From assembly GCA_002347265.1 (NCBI GenBank), contig DDYB01000031.1, forward strand, positions 37,896-83,418: a DNA stretch of 45,523 bases, in the 5' to 3' direction. Source of the stretch: Desulfobacteraceae bacterium UBA2245 (GTDB lineage: Bacteria; Desulfobacterota; Desulfobacteria; Desulfobacterales; UBA2245). The translations under genes and the position numbers were made by a program. Positions 8,247 to 17,549 of the stretch are shown here, in pieces (the first letter of the stretch is position 1; every line of letters begins with the position of its first letter). The notes beneath the pieces are model-generated. The model did no database searches. It had not been told where the DNA came from and saw only the letters and a list, made by a program, of their open reading frames with translations.

Positions 8247-8435
8247 ATGAAAAAATACTACGTGCCCACATTCGGAGAATTTTATTTGAATTCCCTGCGG
8301 CATCTGGTCGTCAAGGTGGAAACCCTGGAAGGGATGGAAATTGATCCTGAAGACATGGCACTCAACCAGGAGGCGTTCCTATATTTCAAGAGCGGTACCG
8401 GCCTGACCAAAACGCATGTCACGCGAATTCTCTAG
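8247..8435 (+). CDS. Small hypothetical protein (62 aa)
   Basis: I do not recognise this short protein. It begins MKKYYVPTFGEFYLNSLRHL and ends in a basic TKTHVTRIL tail. There is no signal peptide, membrane helix or cysteine. ATG 8247 follows AAAGG (8234-8238) at normal spacing, and it starts an unusual AT-richer patch before the ADP-ribosylglycohydrolase gene, 95 bp downstream. A TTG at 8223 in the same frame is a weaker start. It is treated as a real gene because of its ribosome site and balanced composition, but the evidence is limited. Confidence 0.55.
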   Translation: MKKYYVPTFGEFYLNSLRHLVVKVETLEGMEIDPEDMALNQEAFLYFKSGTGLTKTHVTRIL

Positions 8436-8530
8436 CGATATAATTAATAAGCACAATATTTCAGTATGTTGTGATGGTATTATTCGTGCAATGCTTTCGG
8501 AAATGCACGCCAGGTATCAAAGGAGACCAT

Positions 8531-9304
8531 ATGCTTGGCGCCATCGCCGGCGATGTGATCGGGTCCGTATTTGAGCATCAGCCCCTTAAATCCAAGGACT
8601 TTCCTCTTTTTTCCACGCAGTCGCGCTTTACCGACGACACGGTATTGACCGTGGCCACGGCCTTTGCCATTCTCAACGGGATGGATTACGGGCAGGCCTA
8701 TAAACGGTTTGCCAGAATGTATCCCTGGGCGGGCTATGGAGCGACGTTTTTTCAATGGATGCAATCCGAGAATTCGGAACCCTACAACAGCTGGGGAAAC
8801 GGTTCGGCCATGCGGGTCAGTCCCGTTGGATTCGCCTTTGACTCGATCGGGGAGGTTCTGGATCAGGCGCGAAAAAGTGCTGAGGTCACCCACAATCACC
8901 CGGAAGGCGTCAAGGGCGCCCAGGCGACGGCCCTGGCCGTTTTGCTGGCCAGACAGGGACACAACAAAAAAATCATCCGCCTGGAGATCGCCCGGAGATT
9001 CGGCTATGATCTGAATCGAAGCCTCGACCGTATCCGGCCTGCCTATGGCTTTGACGTATCCTGCCAGGGATCGGTTCCGGAAGCCCTGATCTGTTTTTTT
9101 GAATCCACGGATTACGAGGACGCCGTTCGAAACGCCGTTGCCCTGGGCGGCGACAGCGACACGCTGGCCTGTATTGCCGGCGGCGTGGCGCAGGCGTATT
9201 ATCGTGAAATCCCACGCTCCATCGAATTCGGAACCAAAGCCCTTTTACCGGACAAGCTTCTCGATGTTCTGGCCCGGTTCGAGTCCCGGTTTATGAAGCT
9301 CTGA
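8531..9304 (+). CDS. ADP-ribosylglycohydrolase family protein
   Basis: This 257-aa all-helical hydrolase of the DraG/ARH family removes ADP-ribose from proteins or nucleic acids using two magnesium ions. The N-terminal LGAIAGDVIGSVFE and FTDDTVLTVATA hold the first Mg-binding Thr-Asp-Asp, and the C-terminal LGGDSDTLACIAGGVAQAY holds the second Asp-x-Asp-Thr. NSWGNGSAMRVSPVGF is a further family motif. ATG 8531 follows AGGAG (8521-8525). No nitrogenase genes or DraT are nearby, so a role in nitrogenase control is unlikely and the substrate is open. A strong terminator follows at once. Confidence 0.93.
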   Translation: MLGAIAGDVIGSVFEHQPLKSKDFPLFSTQSRFTDDTVLTVATAFAILNGMDYGQAYKRFARMYPWAGYGATFFQWMQSENSEPYNSWGNGSAMRVSPVGFAFDSIGEVLDQARKSAEVTHNHPEGVKGAQATALAVLLARQGHNKKIIRLEIARRFGYDLNRSLDRIRPAYGFDVSCQGSVPEALICFFESTDYEDAVRNAVALGGDSDTLACIAGGVAQAYYREIPRSIEFGTKALLPDKLLDVLARFESRFMKL

Positions 9305-9313
9305 CTGTACGGT

Positions 9314-9360
9314 AAAAAGCCGCGGCGCTCCGGCGATGTTCCGGAAGGCCGCGGCTTTTT
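9314..9360. terminator. Bidirectional rho-independent terminator
   Basis: AAAAAGCCGCGGC (9314-9326) is perfectly inverted at GCCGCGGCTTTTT (9348-9360). A-tracts and T-tracts on both sides let it end both the plus-strand glycohydrolase gene and the minus-strand synthase gene that stops at 9388. Confidence 0.92.
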
Positions 9361-9387
9361 ATTTTTGAGGCTTTGCGGGTTCCGCTT

Positions 9388-12300
9388 TCAGGCGCTTTGC
9401 GCGTACTGCGGCTTGAAAGCACGGTACAGGGCGGCATCCATGACCGCCTCGTAGCCGTTCATTGTGGCCGCCACCCGGCGGTCGGCATCCAGGAATACGA
9501 AGTCTCCCTTGAGCTTGTGCTGGGAAGTTTCCCGAATCTGAAGCACGACGGTCAGCCCGCCTGAAGGAAAACGCCGGCAGTACTGGCGATACGACGCCAC
9601 ATAGGAGGGCAGGGATACATTGCCCATCTGTTCGTAGCACCAGAGAGAGGCCATCTGGAATGCCGAATCCAGCGCCAGCGGATCACCGATCCAGGCGCTT
9701 CGCAGGGGGGCGGTCATCCAGGAAGAGGGCGGGGGCGCCGATGAGACGGATGCCACCATCTGCGTGGGGGTCAGGCTCAGAATCCGGCGGATTCCCTGCA
9801 AAGGTTCTCCGTGAAAGAGAACCTTGTCGTAGACCTCTTTCATCGGCCGTGTATATGAATCGGCATTGTTCAGGCGAAGGGCGTCGAACCGGGGCGACGC
9901 GGGCGTCCGGTCTGCCAGCAGGGCCCTGGCCCGGTAATGCACCATGTCTTTTTCTTCCGGAATTCCGTTTCGAATCTCGACATCCACCTCGAAAAAAGAC
10001 CCGTTTTTCCGGGATTTTCCGGCCATCAGCCGGATCAGCTTTCGGTCGGAGGGGTTCAGTTTGATTCCCTTGAGCAGCCGGATGTCGTCCATGCCGCAGA
10101 GCACAAGGCCCGGATTGGCGTGAAGTGCGCCGTGACCCAGCCATTCCGCGATCAGGGCAAAAGGCACGACGGACTTTCCATCGAGTTTGTGGGCTTCGAG
10201 AATCGGAAATTCCGAAAGCTCCACCTCGCGTTTGACCGCAAGAAACAGGTTTTCCGTATGAACGGGCGGCTCCTGGGGAGCCGGCGCCGGAACATCGGGC
10301 ATCAGACCGGCGCCGATGATGACTTCCGCCGGCCCCTGCCCGGACATTTCCTGAATCAGGGATTGCGCCCCGTTCTGAATCGGTATCAGCGGAATGTTGT
10401 TTTTGGAAAACTCGCGCTTGAGGCCCGGCCCCACCATGCCGCCGTCCCACGGCCCCCAGTTTATGGAAACGACCCGGCAATCCGGGCGTTCGACCGCCAG
10501 ATTCTGCGCCGTTTTGTTGAGCACCTCGTTGGCCATGGCGTAATCAACCTGGCCCCTGTTGCCGCTTCGGGCCGCAACCGATGAAAACAGGACGATGTAT
10601 TTGAGCGGATCTTCGGAAAGGGCCTCCATCAGGGCTTGAAATCCTCTGACCTTGGTGTCGTAGACATGGTCGAACTGGGCCGGCGTCTTGTCGACGATTC
10701 GGCGGTCTTCGAGCACGCCGGCGCCGTGAATCAGCGCCCGGACAGGGCCGAGATCGGACCGGATTCGATCGAGAACCGACCGGACGGCCTCGGGTTTTCT
10801 CACATCCGCGCAGACGTACTGGACCTGTGATCCCGAAGATCGGATCTCTTCGAGCGTGCGGATGATTTCCCGGTTGGCGGAATACCGCCGGAAGGCCGAT
10901 TCAAGCCTGGCCGGGGTCGGCTTCTGGCCGGAAAACTCATTATCGAGGATGGCTTTTTTCATGGCGCCCGCTTCAGCAAGGTCCTTCAGCCATGCCGGTT
11001 CCTCGAAGGGGTTTTCGGATCGGCCCAGAAGGGCCAGTCTCGACTTTGTACAACGGGCCAGAGCTTTTGCGGCCGCGGCCGTCACCCCGCGGGCGCCTCC
11101 GGTGATGACCATCAGATCCTGTTCGTTCAGATCCAGTGATCCTGGAGAATATTCGGCGGTCCGCAAAACCAGAGTTTGCCGGGCGCTTTGCGTGAGCCCG
11201 ATTTCCACCGGCCCGGGGGCAAAGAGTTCGCATACCAGGCGCTTTGCCAGGCTGGCAATATCCGTAAACTGCGGATCGATATCCACGGCCCGGCACAAAA
11301 CCGGGGCCCATTCAACAGCCGCGGTTTTCACCAGTCCGGCCAGACCACCCTGGACCGGGTTGAAGCCTCCCTTGCCCTGGAACCCAAAAGCCCCATCCAT
11401 GGCGGTAACTGCGGCAAAAACAGCGCCGCCGCCCTGAGCCGATGCCGTCAGTTCCGACCCCAGGCGCCTGGCGGCAGAAAACGCTTTTTTCAGAAAAGCG
11501 TCGCTGCATTCGGAATCGGCGACAATGATCAGGCCCGACGCCTGACTGCCGGAGGTTTTTGACAGGCTGTCCAGAGAGACGAGTCTGGCGTCGATGCCGG
11601 CCGAGGTCAGCATGTCGGATAGAGCCTTTGCCAGTCCGCGGCGGTCTCTGGAAACATACACGCATTTTCCGGGGCAGAGCGCGTTGGCGATGTCCGGCAA
11701 AGACGGGCTTTTATCATACGCTTCGCAGTGAATTTCAACGATGCTGCGCGCAACGGGCTGTCCGGACTGGTTCTCGTCAACAACCTCGTAGTCGTCCGAG
11801 GCTGTATGGGTCGCGACGCTGGGCCGAATCCGGGTGATTTCCATCAGGTGTTCGGCGACCTGTGCAAGGGTTCGAATGCGGGCCATGTGTTCGGGCGCCA
11901 CGGGAGGGAGTCCGGGAATGGCCTCTTCCAGGGCCGAGAAGATTTCCACGCGTTTGATGGAATCGATGCCCAGGTCGGCTTCCATGTCCATGTCCGGATC
12001 GAGCATTTCCACGGGATATCCGGTCAGGCGGCTGACGACCGCAGTCAGGGTCTCGGCGATTTTTGAATCCGGAATATTCGGGGCTGCTTCGGTTTTCTCC
12101 GGCAAAGCGTCTTGAGTCCGGTTTTCGGGGGCGGATGATCTCAGGTGTTCGGCGACCTGTGCAAGGGTTCGAATGCGGGCCATGTGTTCGGGCGCCACGG
12201 GAGGGAGTCCGGGAATGGCCTCTTCCAGGGCCGAGAAGATTTCCACGCGTTTGATGGAATCGATGCCCAGGTCGGCCTCCATGTCCATGTCCGGATCGAG

Positions 12301-15300
12301 CATTTCCACGGGATATCCGGTCAAGCGGCTGACCACCTCGGTCAATGTTGCGTCGATTTTCGAATATTCGGACTCCGCAGCGGCCGTCGTTTGTTTTTCC
12401 GGGTTCAGGGGCGAAACATCCGCTGTTTCCCGCATTTGCAACGGATCAGGTTTCAAGGAAATCTGCGGGGGGGCTTCTGATGGTTTTGAAACCGCCGAAT
12501 CCGGGATTTGAATGGCGGGTTTTTGGACCGGCTGGCCGGCTGAAGCGCTTTGCGCTTCCAGGACGATTCCCGCCATTTTGCGCGTGCTTTCCATCATCTC
12601 CTGAAGGGTTCGGCTGGCCTGGGCCTGGGTTTCCAGGAATTTTTCGTGGGCCCGGGTGGTTTGCCGCTGCAGTTCCTGAAGTGATTTCAAGCCTTCCTGG
12701 ACCGCTTCCAGAGCCTGAAACGAAAGGGATACGGGCTGCCGCGGACGGATATCGGGTTTGTTTTTCGGCGGTTGCGTCATGTCTGAAAATCCTGCGGCCG
12801 CCGATTTTTCGGATTCTGGCGATAGCACGGCCTGTTCCGATGCCGCTTGCGGCGCTTTATTGCCTTGAACCGGTTCGACCTGCGCAGACCGGCCGGCCGG
12901 CTGAAGCGGCGCGGGTTCTTTTGAAACCGGTGCGGGTTTAAAATTGGCGCCGCACACCGGAATGCGCATGCGTTGAGGCCGGTTTTCCACCGGGGCGTTC
13001 TCCCATCGGGTCAGATCCGCCGGATATCCCATCGAAGCCAGATGGCACAGGGTTCTTGCCAGATCGACGATGCCGGATCGCCGTCCTGCCGAGGCGTCCA
13101 CGGCGGTTACAACAGCGTTCCGGTCCTTGAGAACCGCCCGGATCAGACCGGTCAGGACCGCTTTGGGACCGACCTCGACAAAGGTTCTCACGCCGTCGGC
13201 GAACAGGTTTTCGATGTTTCCGAGAAAGTCTACCGGACAAAGAATCTGATCGGCCAGAAGTTTCCGGGCCGCCTGGCTGTCTTCCGGGTATTGCCGACCC
13301 GAAACATTGGAAAAGACCGGAATTTTTGCCTTTGAAAAATCGATCCGCTCCAGGGCTGCGGCAAAAGGCTTCCGAGCCTCCTGCATCAGGGGGCTGTGAA
13401 AGGCGGCGGAAACAGGCAGTCTCGCGGTTTCAAGACCGTTTTGCCCGAAAATTGCTTCGGCTTTCGTTACGGCCTCGATGCTGCCGGAAAGGACGCCCTG
13501 TTCAGGACTGTTGCGGTTGGCCAGGGTCACGTTCAGAGAAAAATCCCGAATGATCCTTTCGATCTCTTTCAGAGGAGCCTTGACCGCCGCCATGGCGCCT
13601 TCGGCATGTTTTCCGCCCGCCTCGGCCATCAGGCGGCCTCGAAGAACGGAAAGCGACAAGAAAGCATCCGCATCGAGGCGTCCGGCCGCATGAAGGGCGC
13701 AGAGTTCTCCGTAGCTGTGGCCGCACACGGCATCCGGCCGAATGCCGAAGTAATCCAGAATATCGAACATGGCCATGCTGACGGCCCCGATGGCGGGCTG
13801 GGCGGCGTCGGTCCTGCGAAGCGTCTTTTCCTGCTCCTTTTTCGATTCATCGGAGCACGCCGGAATCGGATAGATCCGATCGTTCAGCGAGTTGAATTTT
13901 GCATCCGCCGCTTCCAGACGTTTCATGGCCTGAGGGAAAAGGCATGTCAGGTCCCGTCCCATGGCGAGGTACTGGCTTCCCTGGCCGGGGAATGCGAATC
14001 CGATTTTTCCGGGATTTTGCCCGCTGCCGTAAAAAATGTCCGAAATACTGAACGGGTTCAATCCATGAGAAGCGATCGCATCCATCGCCTTTGTAATGCG
14101 CCGGGGCAGGTCCGCCGGATCCTGAATGACCATCAGCAGCCGGCAGGGCGCCTGCGCGGAGAACGATCGGCGGGTTTCACGGGCCAGTCCGGGAAAAGCA
14201 TCTTCAAGGCCCTGGGGAAGCCGGGACTCAAATTCCTTCAGCCGCGTGCAAAGCGCTTCCGGGCTCTGCGCGTCAAAGGCAAGGATCTCAACGGATCCGT
14301 CCCAAGAGATGTCCGCTTTATCGGCGCAATATTCTTCCAGAACCGCGTGAAAATTGCTGCCGCCGAATCCGAAAGCGCTGACCGCGGCGCGTCTCGGATG
14401 ATCCGGGGTGCTGAACCAGGGGCGTGTTGCCGTGTTCAGATACAGGGGACTGTTTTCGATATTCAGGTTGGGGTCCGGCTCGTCAGCCTTCAGGGTCGGG
14501 GGAAGAGTTTTGTGGTGCAGGGAAAGCACCGCCTTGATCAGGCCTGCGGCGCCCGCGGCCGCCTTGGTATGACCGATCATGGATTTGACCGATCCCAGCG
14601 CGCAGCGCCGGCCTTCGGGCATTTCAGGGCCGTAAACCTTGCAGAGGGCGTTGAATTCCACCTGATCGCCCACCCGGGTGCCGGTTCCGTGCGCTTCGAC
14701 CAGCCCTATGGTGGCCGGAGATACGCCGGCGGCCTCGTAGGCGGCCTTGAGGGCCTTGATCTGGCCTTCCATTCGCGGTGCGTAGATGCTTTGAAATTTT
14801 CCGTCGCTGGAAGAGCCCATGCCGCGTATGACCGCATAGATCCGGTCCCCGTCTTTTTCCGCATCTTCCAGACGCTTGAGAATGATCATACCGACGCCTT
14901 CTCCGAGAACCGTTCCGTCCGCATGCTTTGAAAACGGTTTGGCGTCGCCGGAGCGGGACAGGACGGAGGATTTGGAAAAGCACATATGCATGAAGATGTC
15001 GTTGAGTGCGTCCACGCCGCCGGATACCGCCATATCGCTTTTCCCGGAGGAAAGCTCCATCAGCGCCAGATGAAGGGCGCCCATGGAGCTGGCGCAGGCC
15101 GCGTCCACCACGCAGTTGGTTCCGCCCAGATTCAGGCGGTTGCAGATTCGGCCGGCCACCACATTGCCCAGCAGCCCTGGAAATGAGTTTTCCTGCCAGG
15201 GCACATAGGCGCCGGAGATGTCTTCAATGATCTGTGAAATGGTCGACGCCGGAATTCCTGCTTTTCTGAGGGCTTTTTCCCATTTCGGATATCCCAGCCG

Positions 15301-15726
15301 CGAGCTCAGGGGAATGACGAGTTCCTGAGTGCCCGTCACTCCGAGGATCACGCTGGTGCGGTCCCGGTCAAAATCTCTGGCATCGTCGTATCCGGCATCC
15401 CGCAGAGCAGCCCTGGCCGCAGCCAGCCCCAGGAGCTGCGAGGTGTCCGTTGCTTCCAGAATGGCCGGAGGAATGCCGAATTCGGTCGGATCGAACATCA
15501 CGGGAGAAAGAAATCCTCCGCGTTTGCAGCAGACCCGGTCGGCTTTGCCCGGATTGGGGTCGTAATAATCGGCGGCCGACCAGTGGGAATTTTCCGGAAT
15601 GTCGGTTACGGCATCGATGCCTTGAAACAGTAAACGCCAGTATGCCTTGAGGCCCGTTGCCTTGGGAAAGAAACAGCCCATGCCGATCACGGCGATCGGC
15701 GGGTTTTTACAGGTTCGAGTGGTCAT
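9388..15726 (-). CDS. Pfa-type megasynthase: KS-AT-ACP-ACP-KR-DH
   Basis: This 2112-aa iterative synthase is of the PfaA class (type I polyunsaturated-fatty-acid/secondary-lipid synthases). The ketosynthase spans about 5-460, with Cys211 in DAACASSMG plus EAHGTGT and IGHTKAAAG histidines. The acyltransferase is about 570-880, with FPGQGSQ and GHSYGE (Ser671). A coiled linker (about 1000-1055) follows. Two ACPs each carry LGIDSIKRVEI (attachment serines 1157 and 1256). The ketoreductase starts near 1540 (TGGARGVT; Tyr1729). A C-terminal double-hotdog dehydratase has H-x3-G-x4-P (His1846) and DSAFQ (Asp2020). All catalytic residues are present. The matching enoyl reductase is the overlapping upstream gene. 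There is no chain-length factor, thioesterase or PPTase nearby, so how the chain is released is unclear. The product is probably a specialised lipid. Confidence 0.93.
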   Translation of the reverse strand: MTTRTCKNPPIAVIGMGCFFPKATGLKAYWRLLFQGIDAVTDIPENSHWSAADYYDPNPGKADRVCCKRGGFLSPVMFDPTEFGIPPAILEATDTSQLLGLAAARAALRDAGYDDARDFDRDRTSVILGVTGTQELVIPLSSRLGYPKWEKALRKAGIPASTISQIIEDISGAYVPWQENSFPGLLGNVVAGRICNRLNLGGTNCVVDAACASSMGALHLALMELSSGKSDMAVSGGVDALNDIFMHMCFSKSSVLSRSGDAKPFSKHADGTVLGEGVGMIILKRLEDAEKDGDRIYAVIRGMGSSSDGKFQSIYAPRMEGQIKALKAAYEAAGVSPATIGLVEAHGTGTRVGDQVEFNALCKVYGPEMPEGRRCALGSVKSMIGHTKAAAGAAGLIKAVLSLHHKTLPPTLKADEPDPNLNIENSPLYLNTATRPWFSTPDHPRRAAVSAFGFGGSNFHAVLEEYCADKADISWDGSVEILAFDAQSPEALCTRLKEFESRLPQGLEDAFPGLARETRRSFSAQAPCRLLMVIQDPADLPRRITKAMDAIASHGLNPFSISDIFYGSGQNPGKIGFAFPGQGSQYLAMGRDLTCLFPQAMKRLEAADAKFNSLNDRIYPIPACSDESKKEQEKTLRRTDAAQPAIGAVSMAMFDILDYFGIRPDAVCGHSYGELCALHAAGRLDADAFLSLSVLRGRLMAEAGGKHAEGAMAAVKAPLKEIERIIRDFSLNVTLANRNSPEQGVLSGSIEAVTKAEAIFGQNGLETARLPVSAAFHSPLMQEARKPFAAALERIDFSKAKIPVFSNVSGRQYPEDSQAARKLLADQILCPVDFLGNIENLFADGVRTFVEVGPKAVLTGLIRAVLKDRNAVVTAVDASAGRRSGIVDLARTLCHLASMGYPADLTRWENAPVENRPQRMRIPVCGANFKPAPVSKEPAPLQPAGRSAQVEPVQGNKAPQAASEQAVLSPESEKSAAAGFSDMTQPPKNKPDIRPRQPVSLSFQALEAVQEGLKSLQELQRQTTRAHEKFLETQAQASRTLQEMMESTRKMAGIVLEAQSASAGQPVQKPAIQIPDSAVSKPSEAPPQISLKPDPLQMRETADVSPLNPEKQTTAAAESEYSKIDATLTEVVSRLTGYPVEMLDPDMDMEADLGIDSIKRVEIFSALEEAIPGLPPVAPEHMARIRTLAQVAEHLRSSAPENRTQDALPEKTEAAPNIPDSKIAETLTAVVSRLTGYPVEMLDPDMDMEADLGIDSIKRVEIFSALEEAIPGLPPVAPEHMARIRTLAQVAEHLMEITRIRPSVATHTASDDYEVVDENQSGQPVARSIVEIHCEAYDKSPSLPDIANALCPGKCVYVSRDRRGLAKALSDMLTSAGIDARLVSLDSLSKTSGSQASGLIIVADSECSDAFLKKAFSAARRLGSELTASAQGGGAVFAAVTAMDGAFGFQGKGGFNPVQGGLAGLVKTAAVEWAPVLCRAVDIDPQFTDIASLAKRLVCELFAPGPVEIGLTQSARQTLVLRTAEYSPGSLDLNEQDLMVITGGARGVTAAAAKALARCTKSRLALLGRSENPFEEPAWLKDLAEAGAMKKAILDNEFSGQKPTPARLESAFRRYSANREIIRTLEEIRSSGSQVQYVCADVRKPEAVRSVLDRIRSDLGPVRALIHGAGVLEDRRIVDKTPAQFDHVYDTKVRGFQALMEALSEDPLKYIVLFSSVAARSGNRGQVDYAMANEVLNKTAQNLAVERPDCRVVSINWGPWDGGMVGPGLKREFSKNNIPLIPIQNGAQSLIQEMSGQGPAEVIIGAGLMPDVPAPAPQEPPVHTENLFLAVKREVELSEFPILEAHKLDGKSVVPFALIAEWLGHGALHANPGLVLCGMDDIRLLKGIKLNPSDRKLIRLMAGKSRKNGSFFEVDVEIRNGIPEEKDMVHYRARALLADRTPASPRFDALRLNNADSYTRPMKEVYDKVLFHGEPLQGIRRILSLTPTQMVASVSSAPPPSSWMTAPLRSAWIGDPLALDSAFQMASLWCYEQMGNVSLPSYVASYRQYCRRFPSGGLTVVLQIRETSQHKLKGDFVFLDADRRVAATMNGYEAVMDAALYRAFKPQYAQSA
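11844..12040 (-). repeat. ACP repeat, second copy in the protein
   Basis: About 197 bases encode the second ACP. They match 12141-12337 (offset 297 bp) almost exactly, with one silent difference in the core and a few at the distal edge. Confidence 0.9.
12141..12337 (-). repeat. ACP repeat, first copy in the protein
   Basis: This partner of 11844-12040 encodes the first ACP. The 100 bp between the two copies is unrelated linker, so the near-identity points to recent duplication or ongoing conversion. Confidence 0.9.
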
Positions 15727-17383
15727 CGGTTATCCTCTGATTCGCCAGCAGCGTGTTGATATCGGAAAGAGTCATGGGTGCAAATCGGCCTGCTGATTCG
15801 GGCAGCGCGACGCCCTGGCTTCGAATCCAGCCGGCGCGGGCCGCGACACAGGCGCCGACCAGAAGATTCATCGCAACGGTCGTCACGTCCCGATGATCGG
15901 GATCTTCCAGAAAAGACCCTTTGACCCACTGGTTAAAAGCGCCCAGGGAGGGTCCGCACCAGATCTGGTAATCCATTTTGCGCGAAGGCTCGCCCTGGAT
16001 CGCCCACATGGACGACTGGCCCAGGTAGGAGCGGAACACCAGAGCCATCTTGTGTTTTGAATCTTTTTCCCCCAGGGCGATCTGCCTGGGATCCCGGCGG
16101 GCGAAAAACGCCCGGGTCTGTTCCCATGCTTCCTGAAAACTTTTACGGAAGAAATCGCGCTCAAGGATCTGCCGCTGTTTTTCCGGAATATCCTCGTAGC
16201 GCTCGTACCTGGTGAAGAGTTCGTACAGCCTGGCGGCTCTCAGCGCAAACAAAGTTCCGCGCTTGAGCACCTGCACCTTGACGCCCATTTCAAACATGTC
16301 CGCCGAAGGGGCCATGATCACATCGGCCTGGCGGGTTTCGGCCAGCATCCGGCGGACGGTCTCGGAGGTTCCCGCCTCGATGCAGGCCTGGTTGACGGAT
16401 CCGGTCACCACGTATGCGGCGCCCATGGCAAAAGCGGCGGCCGTGGCTGCGGGCGTTGAAATGCCGCCTGCCAGCCCGATCCAGATGGGCCGGTCATATC
16501 CATGGCGTCGGACCATCTCGTCTCTTAGCGCCAGCATGGTGGGAAACAGGGATATGGCCGGCCGGTTGTCGGTATGCCCGCCGGAATCCGCCTCGGCAGT
16601 CAGCACGTTCGCCACGGGTACCGATGCGGACAGATCGGCCTGTTCCCGTGTAATAAACCCCTGTTCGATCAGGCGGTCGAGAAACTTTTTGGGCGGCGGG
16701 GAGAAAAACTTTTCCGCCACCTCTACCCGGGAAACCTTTGCAAAAATATGGTGGTCGCACGCCGCGCTCCCGGTCTGCGGGTCGCGCCGGATGCCCTTGA
16801 CCCGGTAATAGACCAGAGGAAGGCTCAAATCCAGATAGGCCGAGGCGCTGATGTGTCGAATCCGCTTTCTCAGAAACAGGTCGACCACGGCGGATTCATG
16901 CGCCGGATCACCGGGACTGTGAATGAGGTTGATTCCGAAAGGCAGGTTTTTCAGATCCCTTTGAAGAACTTCAATGGTCTGTTCGACTGTTTCAAGCCCA
17001 AGGCCGGCGGCGCCGAAAAATCCCATCATGCCGGCATGGGCCATGGCTTTGACCATGGCAACGGAAGTGATGCCGTTGGCCATGGCGCCGGCAATGTAAG
17101 GATAGCGGAGGCCGTAGGCCCGGCAGAAGGCGGAATTTCCGAGATGCTCGGGTAGAAAGGCGGGCGCATAGGCCAGAAGCGGATATTCGAAATTTTCCCT
17201 TGCTGCGCCTTCCAGCCGGATGCCCCCGTTGCGGCCCAGCCGGATGCTGTGACCGTCGTTGATCAGGCAAAAGGCGGAATCCAGTTGCAACAGGGCCTGA
17301 TGGATCTCCTGGTTCCCGGATCGGGGCAGAATTTCACCGGGTTTCCACCAGGCTGATTTCGAAGGGTTTACCGCAATGTTCAA
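15707..17383 (-). CDS. PfaD-family trans-acting enoyl reductase
   Basis: This 558-aa protein is of the PfaD family, flavin-dependent enoyl reductases related to nitronate monooxygenase that act in trans on Pfa-type synthases. It shows a TIM-barrel flavin fold with GAMANGITSVAMVKAMAHAG near the N-terminus, LTAEADSGGHTDNRPA (catalytic/flavin region) and GLAGGISTPAATAAAFAMGA (phosphate-binding loop). VTGSVNQACIEAGTS is typical of the family. The C-terminal helical part (MDYQIWCGPSLGAFNQWVKG) is also characteristic. It is the first gene of the pair and overlaps the megasynthase start by 20 bp, so the two are translationally coupled. A promoter-like sequence lies about 90 bp upstream. Confidence 0.94.
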   Translation of the reverse strand: MNIAVNPSKSAWWKPGEILPRSGNQEIHQALLQLDSAFCLINDGHSIRLGRNGGIRLEGAARENFEYPLLAYAPAFLPEHLGNSAFCRAYGLRYPYIAGAMANGITSVAMVKAMAHAGMMGFFGAAGLGLETVEQTIEVLQRDLKNLPFGINLIHSPGDPAHESAVVDLFLRKRIRHISASAYLDLSLPLVYYRVKGIRRDPQTGSAACDHHIFAKVSRVEVAEKFFSPPPKKFLDRLIEQGFITREQADLSASVPVANVLTAEADSGGHTDNRPAISLFPTMLALRDEMVRRHGYDRPIWIGLAGGISTPAATAAAFAMGAAYVVTGSVNQACIEAGTSETVRRMLAETRQADVIMAPSADMFEMGVKVQVLKRGTLFALRAARLYELFTRYERYEDIPEKQRQILERDFFRKSFQEAWEQTRAFFARRDPRQIALGEKDSKHKMALVFRSYLGQSSMWAIQGEPSRKMDYQIWCGPSLGAFNQWVKGSFLEDPDHRDVTTVAMNLLVGACVAARAGWIRSQGVALPESAGRFAPMTLSDINTLLANQRITDDHSNL

Positions 17384-17471
17384 TTCGATCTCTTTTCGAT
17401 GAATTTAAGTCGAACCCAGGATTTCCGGGTCGAAAAATCCGTACGAGTGCAATGGCTTTCCGAAAATGCTT

Positions 17472-17500
17472 AACTTACTCGATCCTTCGGGAAGTGTCAA
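17472..17500 (-). promoter_or_regulatory. Possible promoter of the pfaD-pfaA-like operon
   Basis: On the minus strand, TTGACA (17500-17495), a 17-base spacer and TAAGTT (17477-17472) lie 89 bp before the start at 17383. The -35 is perfect and the -10 is weak. This suggests the synthase pair has its own promoter, separate from xerD. Confidence 0.45.
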
Positions 17501-17549
17501 GAACCATGGGCAAATTTGAGGCTCAAGATGGACGGAAAGCCTTTGCCGA

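Noticed and set aside
13396..14931. Long open frame (511 codons) opposite the megasynthase
   Set aside because: The opposite strand encodes conserved KS and AT motifs across the same stretch. The antisense frame has no recognisable motif and arises from GC-rich codon use.
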